Shown: piece by piece, positions 41,890 to 50,678 of the stretch | Numbering within the stretch: the first letter of the stretch is position 1 | Layout of the letters: each line of letters begins with the position of its first letter | Assembly (NCBI GenBank): GCA_037189585.1 | Contig: JBBCJA010000013.1 | Coordinates: forward strand, 1-64,000 | Length of the DNA stretch: 64,000 nt | Origin: JAEXNA01 sp037189585 | GTDB taxonomy: Bacteria; Vulcanimicrobiota; Xenobia; Xenobiales; JADMJV01 | Direction of reading: 5' to 3' | Program-made: the position numbers and the translations under genes | The notes under the pieces: generated by a model | The model's input: the letters and a program-made list of their open reading frames with translations, nothing else | What the model was told of the DNA's origin: nothing | Databases searched by the model: none

Positions 41890-43449
41890 ATGAATATCTC
41901 CATCTCTGGACTTCCCAGCGTCAATCCCCTCGGCCTCGCGGAGCCGCGCAAGGCGCGTACCGAGCGTGATTCGCTCCCCCTCGACTCGGCAGATCTCGGT
42001 CAGCAGAAGCAGAAGACGGTCTTGTTGCAGATCGACGGTCTGGGCTACAACGCCTTGAAGAAGGCGATGTCTCAAGGTCTGGCTCCCAACATCGAGCGCT
42101 ACATCAAGCAGAACGCGGCGGCTCTCCAACCCTTCATGTGCGGAATTCCGGCCGAGACCATCCCCGTTCTGATGTCGCTTTTTCACGGCGTTCAGGTTCC
42201 CGCCAACGAGTGGTGGAGTAAGGAGAAGATGGCGGTGGTCGACCCCACCATCATCGAGAACGAGATCGCCGCTCAGGCCGAGGAGAAGAACGGGGTTCCG
42301 GGGCTTTTGACCGGCGGGGTGGCGATCTCCGCACCTATCACAGGCGGCGCCGCGGAAGCTAGACTCGCCCCTGGACAGCTACAAGCGCATGCAGCCGAGC
42401 ACGGGACTTGGAAGACGGTGGCGAAGGAAGCCTGGGAAGACCTCAAGCTCATCACGCGGGGCGAGGAAAGTCTGGCTACCTTACTCTGGCGGACGGGCAG
42501 AGACATCGTCAACACTCGTCGCGATCTCAAGGAGAGCGGTCAATGGAATACCTGGTGGGATCGGCACTATCCCATTATGCTGGCCTTGTCTAAAAACATT
42601 TTCCCGGTAGTCGCCACCGAAGGCGTGAAGAAGGCTCTCGAAGAGAATAAACCTATCGCCTACGTGGACTACGCCGACTACGACGAGGCCGCCCACTACT
42701 ACGGCAGCAGGTCTGAACGGGCCATGGAGGCGGTTCACCATATCGACGGTTTCATCGGTCAGATTCTAGACAAGGTGCAGGACGGTCACCAGGACTACAA
42801 GGTGATCGTCTTCTCCGACCATGGTCAGACAGACTCTTCTCCGTTCAAAAAAGTCTTCGGCCAAAACCTCGACGAGATCATCGACTCCCATATCCGCCAG
42901 GTGCGAGGCGACGCTCTGGTCCCCGAGGACGAAGTGGTCTGCTCGCATGCGTATTCGATGAACAACATCTACTTCAACTACGACAAGGCTACCCAGGAAG
43001 GGGCCGAGATCGAAAAGCGCTACCCGGGTATGATAGAAAAGCTCGTTTCTCATCCCGGTATAGGTCTCGTGGTGTCGCGCGGTCCCAACACGCTGTTGAT
43101 GAGAGGTCCCAAGGGAAGTGTCGAGGTGCGCGACGGGAAGATGGAAGTCGTGGGAAAGAACCCTCTGGAGATGTATGGCGATCCCGCCATCATTTCCCAG
43201 CAGATCCAAGACTACGCGGCTATTCCTCAGACCGGAGACCTATTGGTGTTCGCGGTCTACGACAAGGTGACGGATAGCACTTACGACTTCGGCGAGAAGT
43301 ACACGATGAAGTCTCTGCACGGTGGACTCGGTGGCGACCAGGGTCTCCCCTTCATGCTGGCTCCCGGCACGTTGGGGCTCGACTTGAAGGACACTATCAA
43401 GGCCATCCAGCTGCACGAGAAGGTGGGCCACCAGCACTGCCGGATATAG
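41890..43449 (+). CDS. Alkaline-phosphatase-fold phosphodiesterase (nucleotide pyrophosphatase type)
   Basis: The product is 519 residues from the ATG at 41890, in an AAGAG context; the upstream extension is unlike the family. Metal-binding and active-site positions can be seen: Asp49 in LLQIDGLGYN, a Thr nucleophile near 90 in PAETIPVLMSLFHG, YADYDEAAHYYG (Asp and His), VIVFSDHGQTD, and SLHGGLGGDQG near the end. These match the type I phosphodiesterase/nucleotide pyrophosphatase group. It hydrolyses phosphodiester or phosphate-ester bonds; the substrate is unknown. There is no signal peptide, although many relatives are exported. It converges with the HEXXH gene at 43464. Confidence 0.85.
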   Translation: MNISISGLPSVNPLGLAEPRKARTERDSLPLDSADLGQQKQKTVLLQIDGLGYNALKKAMSQGLAPNIERYIKQNAAALQPFMCGIPAETIPVLMSLFHGVQVPANEWWSKEKMAVVDPTIIENEIAAQAEEKNGVPGLLTGGVAISAPITGGAAEARLAPGQLQAHAAEHGTWKTVAKEAWEDLKLITRGEESLATLLWRTGRDIVNTRRDLKESGQWNTWWDRHYPIMLALSKNIFPVVATEGVKKALEENKPIAYVDYADYDEAAHYYGSRSERAMEAVHHIDGFIGQILDKVQDGHQDYKVIVFSDHGQTDSSPFKKVFGQNLDEIIDSHIRQVRGDALVPEDEVVCSHAYSMNNIYFNYDKATQEGAEIEKRYPGMIEKLVSHPGIGLVVSRGPNTLLMRGPKGSVEVRDGKMEVVGKNPLEMYGDPAIISQQIQDYAAIPQTGDLLVFAVYDKVTDSTYDFGEKYTMKSLHGGLGGDQGLPFMLAPGTLGLDLKDTIKAIQLHEKVGHQHCRI

Positions 43450-43463
43450 GAGGGTATCTTGAG

Positions 43464-44099
43464 TTAGGGGAGGGGTAAGGTACGCGGGATCGGCGCGTCG
43501 GTGCAGCCGGGATAGCTCTCCTGAAGACTGTTCTCCATCTCTCGGATCTTGGCGCGGTGCTCCGGGAGCTTGTCCCAGAGATTGCGAAGCCACTCCGCCT
43601 CGACCATGTAGGCGGCGGTTTCGTCGGCTTTCGCGTCGTCGCTGTTACCCAGATAGGCATGAGTCCCCTCGTGGGCTAGCGCCGCGGAGAGTTCGAGAAT
43701 GCGCTCTTGATGAAGACGCCACAGCACGCCTTCCTGGCGTTCCAACCTCTGGACCTGGTCCGGACTCGAGGCCCGCTCCCTCTGAGTCCGGCAGTTCAAA
43801 GCTTTCTCGGCATAGTTGTCCCACAAGCGCAGCACGTTGGAGTTGAGCCAGATGGCTTCTTGAGCTTCCAGCCAGAGGGCCAGATTCGAGTTGTCCAGCG
43901 GCCGGTTGATGAACTTGCCGCTTGACTTGAGCTGCCGAAGTCTGTCGAGCACTCCCGGCTCTAAGGTGCTCCCCACGAGATGACGCCGCATGAATTCGAG
44001 AGTGTCATCGAGGGGGTCGGAACTCACCGGAAAAGGATCGGCATGACTTGGAAGGATGAGAAAATACAAGAGTATCCAGGACAGAATTGAGCGACGCAC
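43464..44099 (-). CDS. Secreted HEXXH metallopeptidase-like protein
   Basis: The product is 211 residues. A signal peptide is present (MRRSILSWILLYFLILPSHA, cleavage near Ala20). HEGTH at residues 143-147 lies in AALAHEGTHAYLG, and KADETAAYMVEAEWLRNLW at 157-175 supplies acidic ligands (Glu160 or Glu167). The block DE-x-x-AY-x-x-EA-x-W-x-x-x-LW matches the protein at 28849, so the two are paralogues, here with a signal peptide and shortened N-terminus. The start lies 33 bases after the stop of the gene at 44133, which suggests an operon. The target is unknown. Confidence 0.7.
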   Translation of the reverse strand: MRRSILSWILLYFLILPSHADPFPVSSDPLDDTLEFMRRHLVGSTLEPGVLDRLRQLKSSGKFINRPLDNSNLALWLEAQEAIWLNSNVLRLWDNYAEKALNCRTQRERASSPDQVQRLERQEGVLWRLHQERILELSAALAHEGTHAYLGNSDDAKADETAAYMVEAEWLRNLWDKLPEHRAKIREMENSLQESYPGCTDAPIPRTLPLP

Positions 44100-44132
44100 T
44101 CTCGATAGATTCCATCTATGGTCGGTCGGATC

Positions 44133-45563
44133 CTAGGGATACTCGAGGTCGACACCGAGGGTCGGCGGTTCGGAGACCACCAACTGAAACTGGCGACGGT
44201 GCTCGGGGTATTCCCAGATGGAGAGTCCGCGATCGGTGAACTCGAGAACCCTATTCGGTCCAGGAGTCTTGGGCGCCCGATCGATATCGGGGGCTTGTCC
44301 GGTAACGCCGATGTACCTCATCTGCTCGAATTCCTGTCGCAACTCCTCAGGGTTTGAATGAGAGAAATGCCCGGTCCACCACAAGGTCACAGGGGTCCGC
44401 CATGTCAGAAGAAGCTCTCCATCTTGCTCGACGCGGTCTCCGCGCAGGCGTTCGACACGATCATCCTTGACCACCGCCTCCAGGCGAACTCCTGGAAGCT
44501 CTCCGAGCTGATGAGGCCAGACTCCCCAGCGTAAGATGCGTCGTTCTTCCTCCTCAAGCACCTCATCTGGCTCTCCGGCGATGGCCAAGAGTTCCGTCCC
44601 GAGCACGCCCGGACGGAGTCCGTGAATGGTCAGGACAGGGTTGTGCAGGTCCAACCCGCCCTTTTCACGCAAGTTGCCGGTGATGGAGATAAACTCGATG
44701 GTGCCTGAGGTTTGTCGAACATCCACCTGCACCCGCTTGTTGCTCCACTTCCAGAACTGTTCGCCTTTTTCCACCGAGTAGCCGAGTGGTTCGAGCAACG
44801 CGGTGAGCGCCTCGGTCTTCTGTCCCACCGTCACGACTTGCTCCCCTAGACGGAGTTCGGTGCCGCCGGCGTACTCCACAGTATCCTGGTCGGCACGGAA
44901 GCGCACCGAGGGTAAGGGGGGTCCGAGCGCGAGATACTCGTCGGCTGTCATCCCCAGAAAAATGCCGTCGACTTTCAGTTGGCGGTCCTCGAGTTGAATC
45001 GGTTCGTTTGGGTGGTCGGTTTCAACCGATATTCCGAGAGTTGCTACCGCTCCTGCGAGAAGGCCGTCGTCAGCTGGTCTCCACTCGGAGAGCGTCAAGA
45101 GAAACTCGCGCCGGTAAGCTGTTTGGGTTAACTCAACCTCAAGCTGGCGTGGGAATAGCTTGAGGTCATGTAAGTCCTGCTGGGCGACAAAGTCGAGGAG
45201 CTCTTCCTTCCCTGGGAAGTCGTCCGGGAGTTCATTGCTGGGAAACACTCCGAAATATCGATGCCAAAGATTCCTGTCCTCAGGCAGCTCTGGGAATTTC
45301 ACCCGCGCCCACTTCAGTGAAGACACTTCTCGGACTTTCCGCTCGGGCCAAGGAGTGACCGGTCCTTCAGGAGCGCCGGACTTCTTCCAGGAATAGTCAG
45401 GCTTCTCGCCGTGCTGCCAGGACCTGCTTCGAGTGAAAAGGTTCGTCTGCTCCACCAGGAGGTGAAAGGTCTTCGGACCTTGCCCCTCATCGCTCTCCTG
45501 GCCCACAGAGGTTCCGAACATCATACCGGCGAGCAGAAGACAAAGAAGTCCACGAATTTTCAT
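44133..45563 (-). CDS. Secreted protein of unknown function
   Basis: The product is 476 residues from the ATG at 45563. The signal is MKIRGLLCLLLAGMMFGTSVGQ; the upstream extension of 16 codons would hide it, and GAGGAAG lies in front of this ATG. The mature protein is acidic and beta-rich, with segments such as LSEWRPADDGLLAGAVATLG and LRLGEQVVTVGQKTEAL that look like strand-rich repeat units. I recognise no domain. It is probably exported across the inner membrane. The gene and the peptidase gene at 43464 form a likely operon. Confidence 0.65.
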   Translation of the reverse strand: MKIRGLLCLLLAGMMFGTSVGQESDEGQGPKTFHLLVEQTNLFTRSRSWQHGEKPDYSWKKSGAPEGPVTPWPERKVREVSSLKWARVKFPELPEDRNLWHRYFGVFPSNELPDDFPGKEELLDFVAQQDLHDLKLFPRQLEVELTQTAYRREFLLTLSEWRPADDGLLAGAVATLGISVETDHPNEPIQLEDRQLKVDGIFLGMTADEYLALGPPLPSVRFRADQDTVEYAGGTELRLGEQVVTVGQKTEALTALLEPLGYSVEKGEQFWKWSNKRVQVDVRQTSGTIEFISITGNLREKGGLDLHNPVLTIHGLRPGVLGTELLAIAGEPDEVLEEEERRILRWGVWPHQLGELPGVRLEAVVKDDRVERLRGDRVEQDGELLLTWRTPVTLWWTGHFSHSNPEELRQEFEQMRYIGVTGQAPDIDRAPKTPGPNRVLEFTDRGLSIWEYPEHRRQFQLVVSEPPTLGVDLEYP

Positions 45564-45607
45564 ACTCCCTGGCTTCCTCGAGGGCTGGGTGACGCCTTCA
45601 GATTGGC

Positions 45608-45984
45608 TCACTCAATCGATATGCCACACCACGGCTGGATTCCCTGAATGGTGAAACCCCGTCGCTGCAAGAGAGAACGAAGCTTCAGATTCGGTTGGGC
45701 ACGGCGTGCACAATCCATTCGAGACGATGACATCCGCGTTGCCGAGCGATAGCTCGAGCTGTGGAGGAGAGTACATGCAGAACGCCCTCGCCACCGCCTT
45801 CGATTTGAGCCAGTTCTAAGAACAGAGCTTGTTCCTCTAGCCAGAATGAACCCAGGATTTCCGCCGAGCCTATCTTGAGTACAATCGGTTCGCCGTGGAA
45901 AATCAATTCGTCGAACTCTCCAGTTGGCAAGGCGAGAATGTCAGCTCGGCGATACCCTTCCAGTCGTAGAGAATTGTCATGCAT
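45608..45984 (-). pseudogene. Frameshifted small gene next to the Phd/zeta module
   Basis: From ATG 45984 the frame encodes MHDNSLRLEGYRRADILALP and so on to CHRLEWIVHAVPN, where it runs into a stop at 45685. Reading one frame over gives PNLKLRSLLQRRGFTIQGIQ and PWCGISIE, a sensible continuation ending at 45608. A single C deletion in a C-run near 45690 would account for it. The intact product would be about 125 residues; no family is assigned. It is divergent from the antitoxin gene. A sequencing error is also possible. Confidence 0.55.
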
Positions 45985-46001
45985 CTCCGGTAGAATAACA
46001 T
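45974..46001 (+). promoter_or_regulatory. Candidate promoter of the Phd/zeta module
   Basis: TTGTCA, a 16-base spacer and TAACAT lie about 55 bases before the antitoxin start. The 8-mer ATGGACAA occurs at 46003-46010 and 46031-46038, 28 bases apart, and could be two operator half-sites (weak evidence). Confidence 0.35.
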
Positions 46002-46056
46002 TATGGACAATTTGGGGTAAACTGTCTAAGATGGACAAGAAAGCCAGGAGGGATTC

Positions 46057-46386
46057 ATGGGCCCAGAGTCAAGGAAACCAATCTCAGTTTCTTCGAGCAA
46101 ACTTAAGAATCAGTTCGGTGAAGTGATGGCTCAAGCAATATCGGGTCGTCCGGTCTTCATCACCAATCGCGATCAAGCGCCTAAGGTCGTCCTTATCTCC
46201 ACTGAGCAGTATCGCGCCTTGGTGAGTCGAGAAGAAAGAGCCTTGGAACGCATGACACAAGAGTACGACGCATTGCTCGAGGGCATGCAGTCGGACGCTG
46301 CCGGTGACGCGGTTGATGGACTTTTCTCCGCCTCATCTGAAGACTTCGGACGTGCCGCCGTGGAGGCCAAGCGTCCGAAGTCATGA
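46057..46386 (+). CDS. Phd/YefM-family antitoxin
   Basis: The product is 109 residues with AGGAGG five bases before the ATG. The N-terminal 60 residues follow the Phd fold: VSSSKLKNQFGEVMAQAISG, then PVFITNRDQAPKVVLISTEQY. The C-terminal part is a helical, acidic toxin-binding tail. Antitoxins of this type dimerise on DNA through the N-terminal half and neutralise the toxin with the tail, repressing their own operon. The stop overlaps the toxin start (ATGA), so translation is coupled. Confidence 0.85.
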   Translation: MGPESRKPISVSSSKLKNQFGEVMAQAISGRPVFITNRDQAPKVVLISTEQYRALVSREERALERMTQEYDALLEGMQSDAAGDAVDGLFSASSEDFGRAAVEAKRPKS

Positions 46387-47021
46387 GTTCGAACTCTGGG
46401 TGTACTACGGTGCTCGCCGGGCCAAACGGCGGTGGTAAGAGCAGCATCGGTGGCTCGTATTTAAGAAGTTTAGGTAGTGACTACTACAATCCTGACGAGG
46501 CGACTCGCCAAGCTCTTCTCAAGGACCCCTTTCTAGAGCCTGAAAAGGCCAATAGCTTGGCTTGGCTTCAAGGTAAGAGACTTTTAGAGAGGGCTATTTC
46601 TGAGGGGTTGAACTTCGCTTTCGAAACGACGCTTGGCGGGAATACGATTCCAGCTCTTTTAAAGTCCGCCACGGAGGCGGGCTTGGCAGTGCGAATTTGG
46701 TTCGTCGCTTTGAGCGACGCCGAGCGTCACATTGCCCGCGTTAAGGCAAGGGTTCGCCAGGGTGGGCATGATATCCCTGAGGACAAAATTCGCGCACGAT
46801 ACGATAAGAGCCGTTCGAACTTGGTCGATCTGTTACCGGTTCTTAGCGAGCTTCGCTTGTTCGACAATTCGTTTGACGGTGAGCCCGCCGCAGGGATTCG
46901 ACCTCGAATTATGCCTATTTTGCATCTGAAGAATGGCAGAATCGTCGAGTTGTCCCCTCTCACCGAAGTACCAAGTTGGGCGAAGCCGATCGTGCTTCAA
47001 GCTATAAAACTGTACGGCTAA
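46383..47021 (+). CDS. Zeta-type toxin (UDP-GlcNAc kinase-like)
   Basis: The product is 212 residues. Walker A is AGPNGGGKSS at residues 12-21, NPDEATRQAL follows (about 36-45), and FAFETTLGG (about 79-86) is the characteristic substrate-binding Glu motif. Arg-rich helices and SDAERHIARVKARVRQGGHD come next. Zeta toxins phosphorylate peptidoglycan precursors such as UDP-GlcNAc and so block wall synthesis. The usual antitoxin is epsilon; here it is Phd/YefM, overlapping by four bases, a less common pairing that I cannot test. Confidence 0.85.
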   Translation: MSSNSGCTTVLAGPNGGGKSSIGGSYLRSLGSDYYNPDEATRQALLKDPFLEPEKANSLAWLQGKRLLERAISEGLNFAFETTLGGNTIPALLKSATEAGLAVRIWFVALSDAERHIARVKARVRQGGHDIPEDKIRARYDKSRSNLVDLLPVLSELRLFDNSFDGEPAAGIRPRIMPILHLKNGRIVELSPLTEVPSWAKPIVLQAIKLYG

Positions 47022-47229
47022 TCCGGAAAGTTTCTCTGCCGAGAATGACCCGGACTTCGTGAGAATCACTCTCTATTCGGATCCAGGACGGGTAGGTGGT
47101 CATCAGGCGAGTGAGCTCAGCTCGGAGCTATGGGGGCCGTCTTCGCGACTTCCATCCTGTCAGATTCGTGATCGTAATGGACATAGTTGGCGGAGAGTAG
47201 GCTTAACGTGGGGAAGCGTTCCACAACTT

Positions 47230-48906
47230 ATGCGAAAACTTGGATTGTCTCTCCTCTTGTTTCTTTGCCTGCTCGGTCCGTCTTTAGCCGAGCCGCTCAC
47301 GGAGGTCGAGCGTCTGAGTCGGATTTTCGCTGACGGAGCTCGCGTGACCCGTGATTTCAAACCGCCGATGTCGTGGCTTGAGCGATGTCCCCAGCCGGGA
47401 GCGATGATCTGTCCCGATGGTTTGATCGTTTCTTTAAGAAACGGCTATCTGATGACGAGTTGGGACAGCGTCCAGTCGGTCGTGCGCCTCCCGGACGCGA
47501 TGGTGATCACCCTGGGTCACCCAGAGTTGAGTAGCACTTACCGCATTCCTACCCTGGTGGCAGAGCCGAGTGAGAGGCTCGAGCACCCCTCTTTGAGAGA
47601 GCCAGAAGAGTTTGTCCAGGCGCTGGTTCAGTCATCGGGTCTTGAAAATAGCCCCGAGGAGCGAACCTTTTACGCTCGTGGAAAGCAGAGGAGTCGTCCG
47701 CCTACCGAGGCTAGAGTTTTTGAGATGGAGCCGGCGACTCGCGGCCCCGGAGGTTGGGCTCGGGAAGCCATCGCGCGGCTGGCGTCTCAGCCTGCTATCA
47801 CCCTGAGTGAGCACGGAATAGCCGTGGTCGGGCCGAACGAAGTGCTCACGGTTCGTTGGGATGAAGCCAAGGGAGCGAGCGCCGAGCTGGGCTCGTTGGA
47901 CCGTTGGTTTCAAGCCGCTCATCTAAGATTTGAGCGGATTCCGGGTGATTGGACTTCGGAACTTCTCACTCTCGAGTCTCCCAATGCCAACGGGTACTAC
48001 CCCGGAGCTTCAGATTTCTTCACCATTCTGGAGCAGTTGAAAAGTCAGTTGCGCCCTGATGGTGGCTTTGAGCCGATGTTGGAAACGCGAACCTTTCCTC
48101 TGTTCTGCGGTCGTCCCGATTGGGTCACGGGGTTTATTCCCGAGGAGTTCTCTCCACCGGAGAAAGAGCCGGTCCCTCAGGGCCTAGCGTTGTGGCCGAA
48201 TCGACTGAAAGCAGCCGGGCTCTATCTTCTTCCCGAAGGGCTGCTGGTGGCCAAACGCTACTGGATTCAGCCGATCGCGTGGAGAGACTTGAGCGAGCTT
48301 CAGGCGCACCCTTACGGGTACTTCCGTGAGATTGAAGAGAACTGGGCGACGGCTCCCGACACGCTGGAGGACGTGGCCGCGTTTCGAGCCGCGCGTGCCG
48401 AGGCTATTCTCGCCGCGGGACTCAAGCCGACAGGTCGGGACTTTCCGAGTTATAAGCGCGAGGGAGAGCTCCTTGGCCCCTCTCCGTCGGCGCATGGGTA
48501 CGCTCTTTCCATTCGGGCCGGATGGCGGGGACTGTCTCCCTCCCTCTTGGGGGAGAAACCGTGGTCAGACGGGCTCTATCTATTACCGGAGGGACTCGTC
48601 TCAGTGGAGCCTCATCGCCTGTCTCTCATCCCCTGGAGAGAGCTCAACCAGATCCGTTTCGGTTGGGAACCTGATCGCGCTGTACTTGAGCTCCTCGTTC
48701 AAGGAGAAGACGGCGTGGTCCAACTGCCCCAGAAGGGCGGTCCCGAGTTAAAGGGTGTGGATGCTCAAGCCTTGCGGGAAGCTCTGGAGGGATACTTGAA
48801 GATCGAGGGCGAGGGTAAGGTCACGGTGAGGCCGGAAGCTGAACGGCAACGGAGAGTCGAGTTCCCGTACCATTCGTTCCAGCGATATCGGAGCGAGTAT
48901 GAGTAA
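47230..48906 (+). CDS. Secreted protein of unknown function
   Basis: The product is 558 residues from the ATG at 47230. The signal MRKLGLSLLLFLCLLGPSLA has cleavage near Ala20-Glu21; 57 further open codons upstream would bury it. The mature part is long, with Trp, Pro and Arg-rich segments (SWLERCPQPGAMICPDGLIV, then repeats of LYLLPEGL) that seem to occur two to three times, suggesting duplicated domains. I cannot assign a family. It probably acts in the periplasm or outside the cell. Confidence 0.6.
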   Translation: MRKLGLSLLLFLCLLGPSLAEPLTEVERLSRIFADGARVTRDFKPPMSWLERCPQPGAMICPDGLIVSLRNGYLMTSWDSVQSVVRLPDAMVITLGHPELSSTYRIPTLVAEPSERLEHPSLREPEEFVQALVQSSGLENSPEERTFYARGKQRSRPPTEARVFEMEPATRGPGGWAREAIARLASQPAITLSEHGIAVVGPNEVLTVRWDEAKGASAELGSLDRWFQAAHLRFERIPGDWTSELLTLESPNANGYYPGASDFFTILEQLKSQLRPDGGFEPMLETRTFPLFCGRPDWVTGFIPEEFSPPEKEPVPQGLALWPNRLKAAGLYLLPEGLLVAKRYWIQPIAWRDLSELQAHPYGYFREIEENWATAPDTLEDVAAFRAARAEAILAAGLKPTGRDFPSYKREGELLGPSPSAHGYALSIRAGWRGLSPSLLGEKPWSDGLYLLPEGLVSVEPHRLSLIPWRELNQIRFGWEPDRAVLELLVQGEDGVVQLPQKGGPELKGVDAQALREALEGYLKIEGEGKVTVRPEAERQRRVEFPYHSFQRYRSEYE

Positions 48907-49006
48907 CCCGAAACAAGCCAACGAAGCTTGACAGAATCGAGGAGGTGTCTCCACCGCCTTGCATCTACCCGTACGTTGGACTCTCCAGCCTGGAGCCTCG
49001 GTCTGA

Positions 49007-49555
49007 TCAGCTTTCGATCAGATCTATAGGGTCGCGCCAGTCACCCGGCGCGAAAAGATCGGTGCAGAGCAGTGGAGCCTCCAGGTTGGAGCGCCCGGCC
49101 TCGTCGACGTTCACCCGTAGGGCACCCATATCCGGACCAGCATAGATATATTCGTGCTTCCAACCCGGGGAGCGGCCGGCTTCGGTGGTAATTAGCTGAG
49201 TACCCCATTGGACGTTGGTCTGGTCGGATAGTGTCTTCACTTCTGAATTCTGAATCCTACCGTCGCCGGGAAAGACCCAGAGCCGCTTGCTGTCGGTCCA
49301 GACTCCGAGCTGATCACGGCCCTGCTCGGAATGGGAGCTCCGCAGAAGAGTCCGTAGCTCCTCGATATCGCGCACCGGCGCCCAGCCCCCCTTCTCTCCG
49401 GTGCGTGTGGCACGCACCAGCACTTCTTTGGGCTCGTTCGGAGCGGCATCGGCCTTGCTACCTAGACACAGCGTTTGGCCAAGCTTGGAACCCTGGTTGC
49501 TCAACAGTGGAAGTTGAAATTTGCCGATAACCGACCCCTCTTGAATTCTCGCCAT
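49007..49555 (-). CDS. Hypothetical protein
   Basis: This 182-residue protein is not recognised. It is polar with several beta-strand-like segments (KEVLVRATRTG, LGVWTDSKRLWVFPGDGRI, LRVNVDEAGRS) and has no signal peptide or membrane helix. The plan suits a soluble beta-rich protein. The first residues (MARIQEGSVIGKFQLPLLS) look like a natural start. It is followed, converging, by the secreted gene at 47230. Confidence 0.5.
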   Translation of the reverse strand: MARIQEGSVIGKFQLPLLSNQGSKLGQTLCLGSKADAAPNEPKEVLVRATRTGEKGGWAPVRDIEELRTLLRSSHSEQGRDQLGVWTDSKRLWVFPGDGRIQNSEVKTLSDQTNVQWGTQLITTEAGRSPGWKHEYIYAGPDMGALRVNVDEAGRSNLEAPLLCTDLFAPGDWRDPIDLIES

Positions 49556-49656
49556 GACCGGTTCCTTTCCAGGTGCTGATACAGGCCATTATATCGACGG
49601 AATTCCGAACGGATTCCGACATTCAGCGAAAAGTCGTTTCCCGGGCGAAAGATCTC

Positions 49657-50130
49657 TTAACGCCTTTTCCTGTACTTGACATGGGCGGGGGCCAACACCC
49701 AGATAATAATGAAGGGAAGGGTGAGCAAAAGAAAGAGTCCGCTCGTGAGGACGTATTTCGCCAGTTCGCGGAGTGAGTGAAAGAGCTTGACCAGGACAGC
49801 CATTCGCCCACCTAGGCAATGATTGGGAATAGTCGACATCCGCACGATAGCGGTGGCTTGACCGTTTCGATAGCTATCGAATTCGGTCGTGGTGACATAT
49901 TGTTGTCCACTGAAAGTTCGCGTTCCGACTTTACCTTCGTAGTCGATGAGGTAGCCCGTCTCGCTATTTGGATTCATGATTGTCCTGGTGAGCTCGACCG
50001 GGACTGTCCTGCCGAAACAAAACAGAAGGACGTCATCGAAAGCTTTGATGGAATGGACGACGATGGCCATGAAGAAGAGGAGAGCCAGACATCCACAATT
50101 GCACCCGACTTTGAGGTCCTCGGACTTCAT
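49657..50130 (-). CDS. Two-helix membrane protein
   Basis: The product is 157 residues from the ATG at 50130. Hydrophobic segments lie at about residues 8-26 (CNCGCLALLFFMAIVVHSI) and 125-148 (YVLTSGLFLLLTLPFIIIWVL), with a polar domain between them containing strands. Both termini are thus cytoplasmic or both outside; the basic end (KYRKRR) suggests cytoplasmic. No family is recognised. An upstream ATG adds ten residues and has no better ribosome site. Confidence 0.55.
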   Translation of the reverse strand: MKSEDLKVGCNCGCLALLFFMAIVVHSIKAFDDVLLFCFGRTVPVELTRTIMNPNSETGYLIDYEGKVGTRTFSGQQYVTTTEFDSYRNGQATAIVRMSTIPNHCLGGRMAVLVKLFHSLRELAKYVLTSGLFLLLTLPFIIIWVLAPAHVKYRKRR

Positions 50131-50188
50131 AGAAGGGGATTTTCGCCGAAGCTGACCCAAAGCCTGCCCCTTTGACTTTGGTGCGGTT

Positions 50189-50614
50189 CTAGGGCACGAG
50201 GAGAACCGGACGGGTGCTGGTCAGAGCGATACGGTGGCTGACTCCGAGTCTGGGCGGATTTCCCTCGGACAGAGGCTGGCTACCCAGAACGATCAGTCCG
50301 GCGTTCATCTCCTGGCCGATCCGTATGAGGGTTTCAGTGCGAGGGCCGATTTCGACGGAATGAGTGAGGGAAATGATCGCGCCCTGGTCGCCTTCTTGCT
50401 CTTGCAGTTTCGTCTCTGAAATCTGAGTGAGTTTGGCGTAAAATTCTTGAGTTTCACGATCCTGAGAGCCGGGTTCGTCGACCGGCTCCACGATGTGGAG
50501 AAGGTGAACGCGTTCCCCGGTGTGGCGTGCGATCGCGCAGGCTTTGACGAAGGCGCGTTCCGAGGAGGGACTAAAATCTGTTCCGACCAGGATGATGTTG
50601 TTTTGAGTTTCCAT
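50189..50614 (-). CDS. Universal stress protein (UspA family)
   Basis: The product is 141 residues from ATG 50614 with GGAG six bases upstream; two further in-frame starts upstream are less likely. The Usp fold is seen: NIILVGTDFSPSSERAFVKA at the start, HLLHIVEPV, and at the end GLIVLGSQPLSEG then SHRIALTSTRPVLLVP. In ATP-binding members the end motif reads G-x2-G-x9-G-S/T; here it is altered (LGSQPLSEGN), so ATP binding is uncertain. Such proteins help cells survive starvation and stress. A second one lies at 52463. Confidence 0.85.
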   Translation of the reverse strand: METQNNIILVGTDFSPSSERAFVKACAIARHTGERVHLLHIVEPVDEPGSQDRETQEFYAKLTQISETKLQEQEGDQGAIISLTHSVEIGPRTETLIRIGQEMNAGLIVLGSQPLSEGNPPRLGVSHRIALTSTRPVLLVP

Positions 50615-50678
50615 TTCTGACTCCATCTTTAGGTTTTGAGGTCTGTCGAGATGATACCGAAGCGGTAATGCTGCGCTT

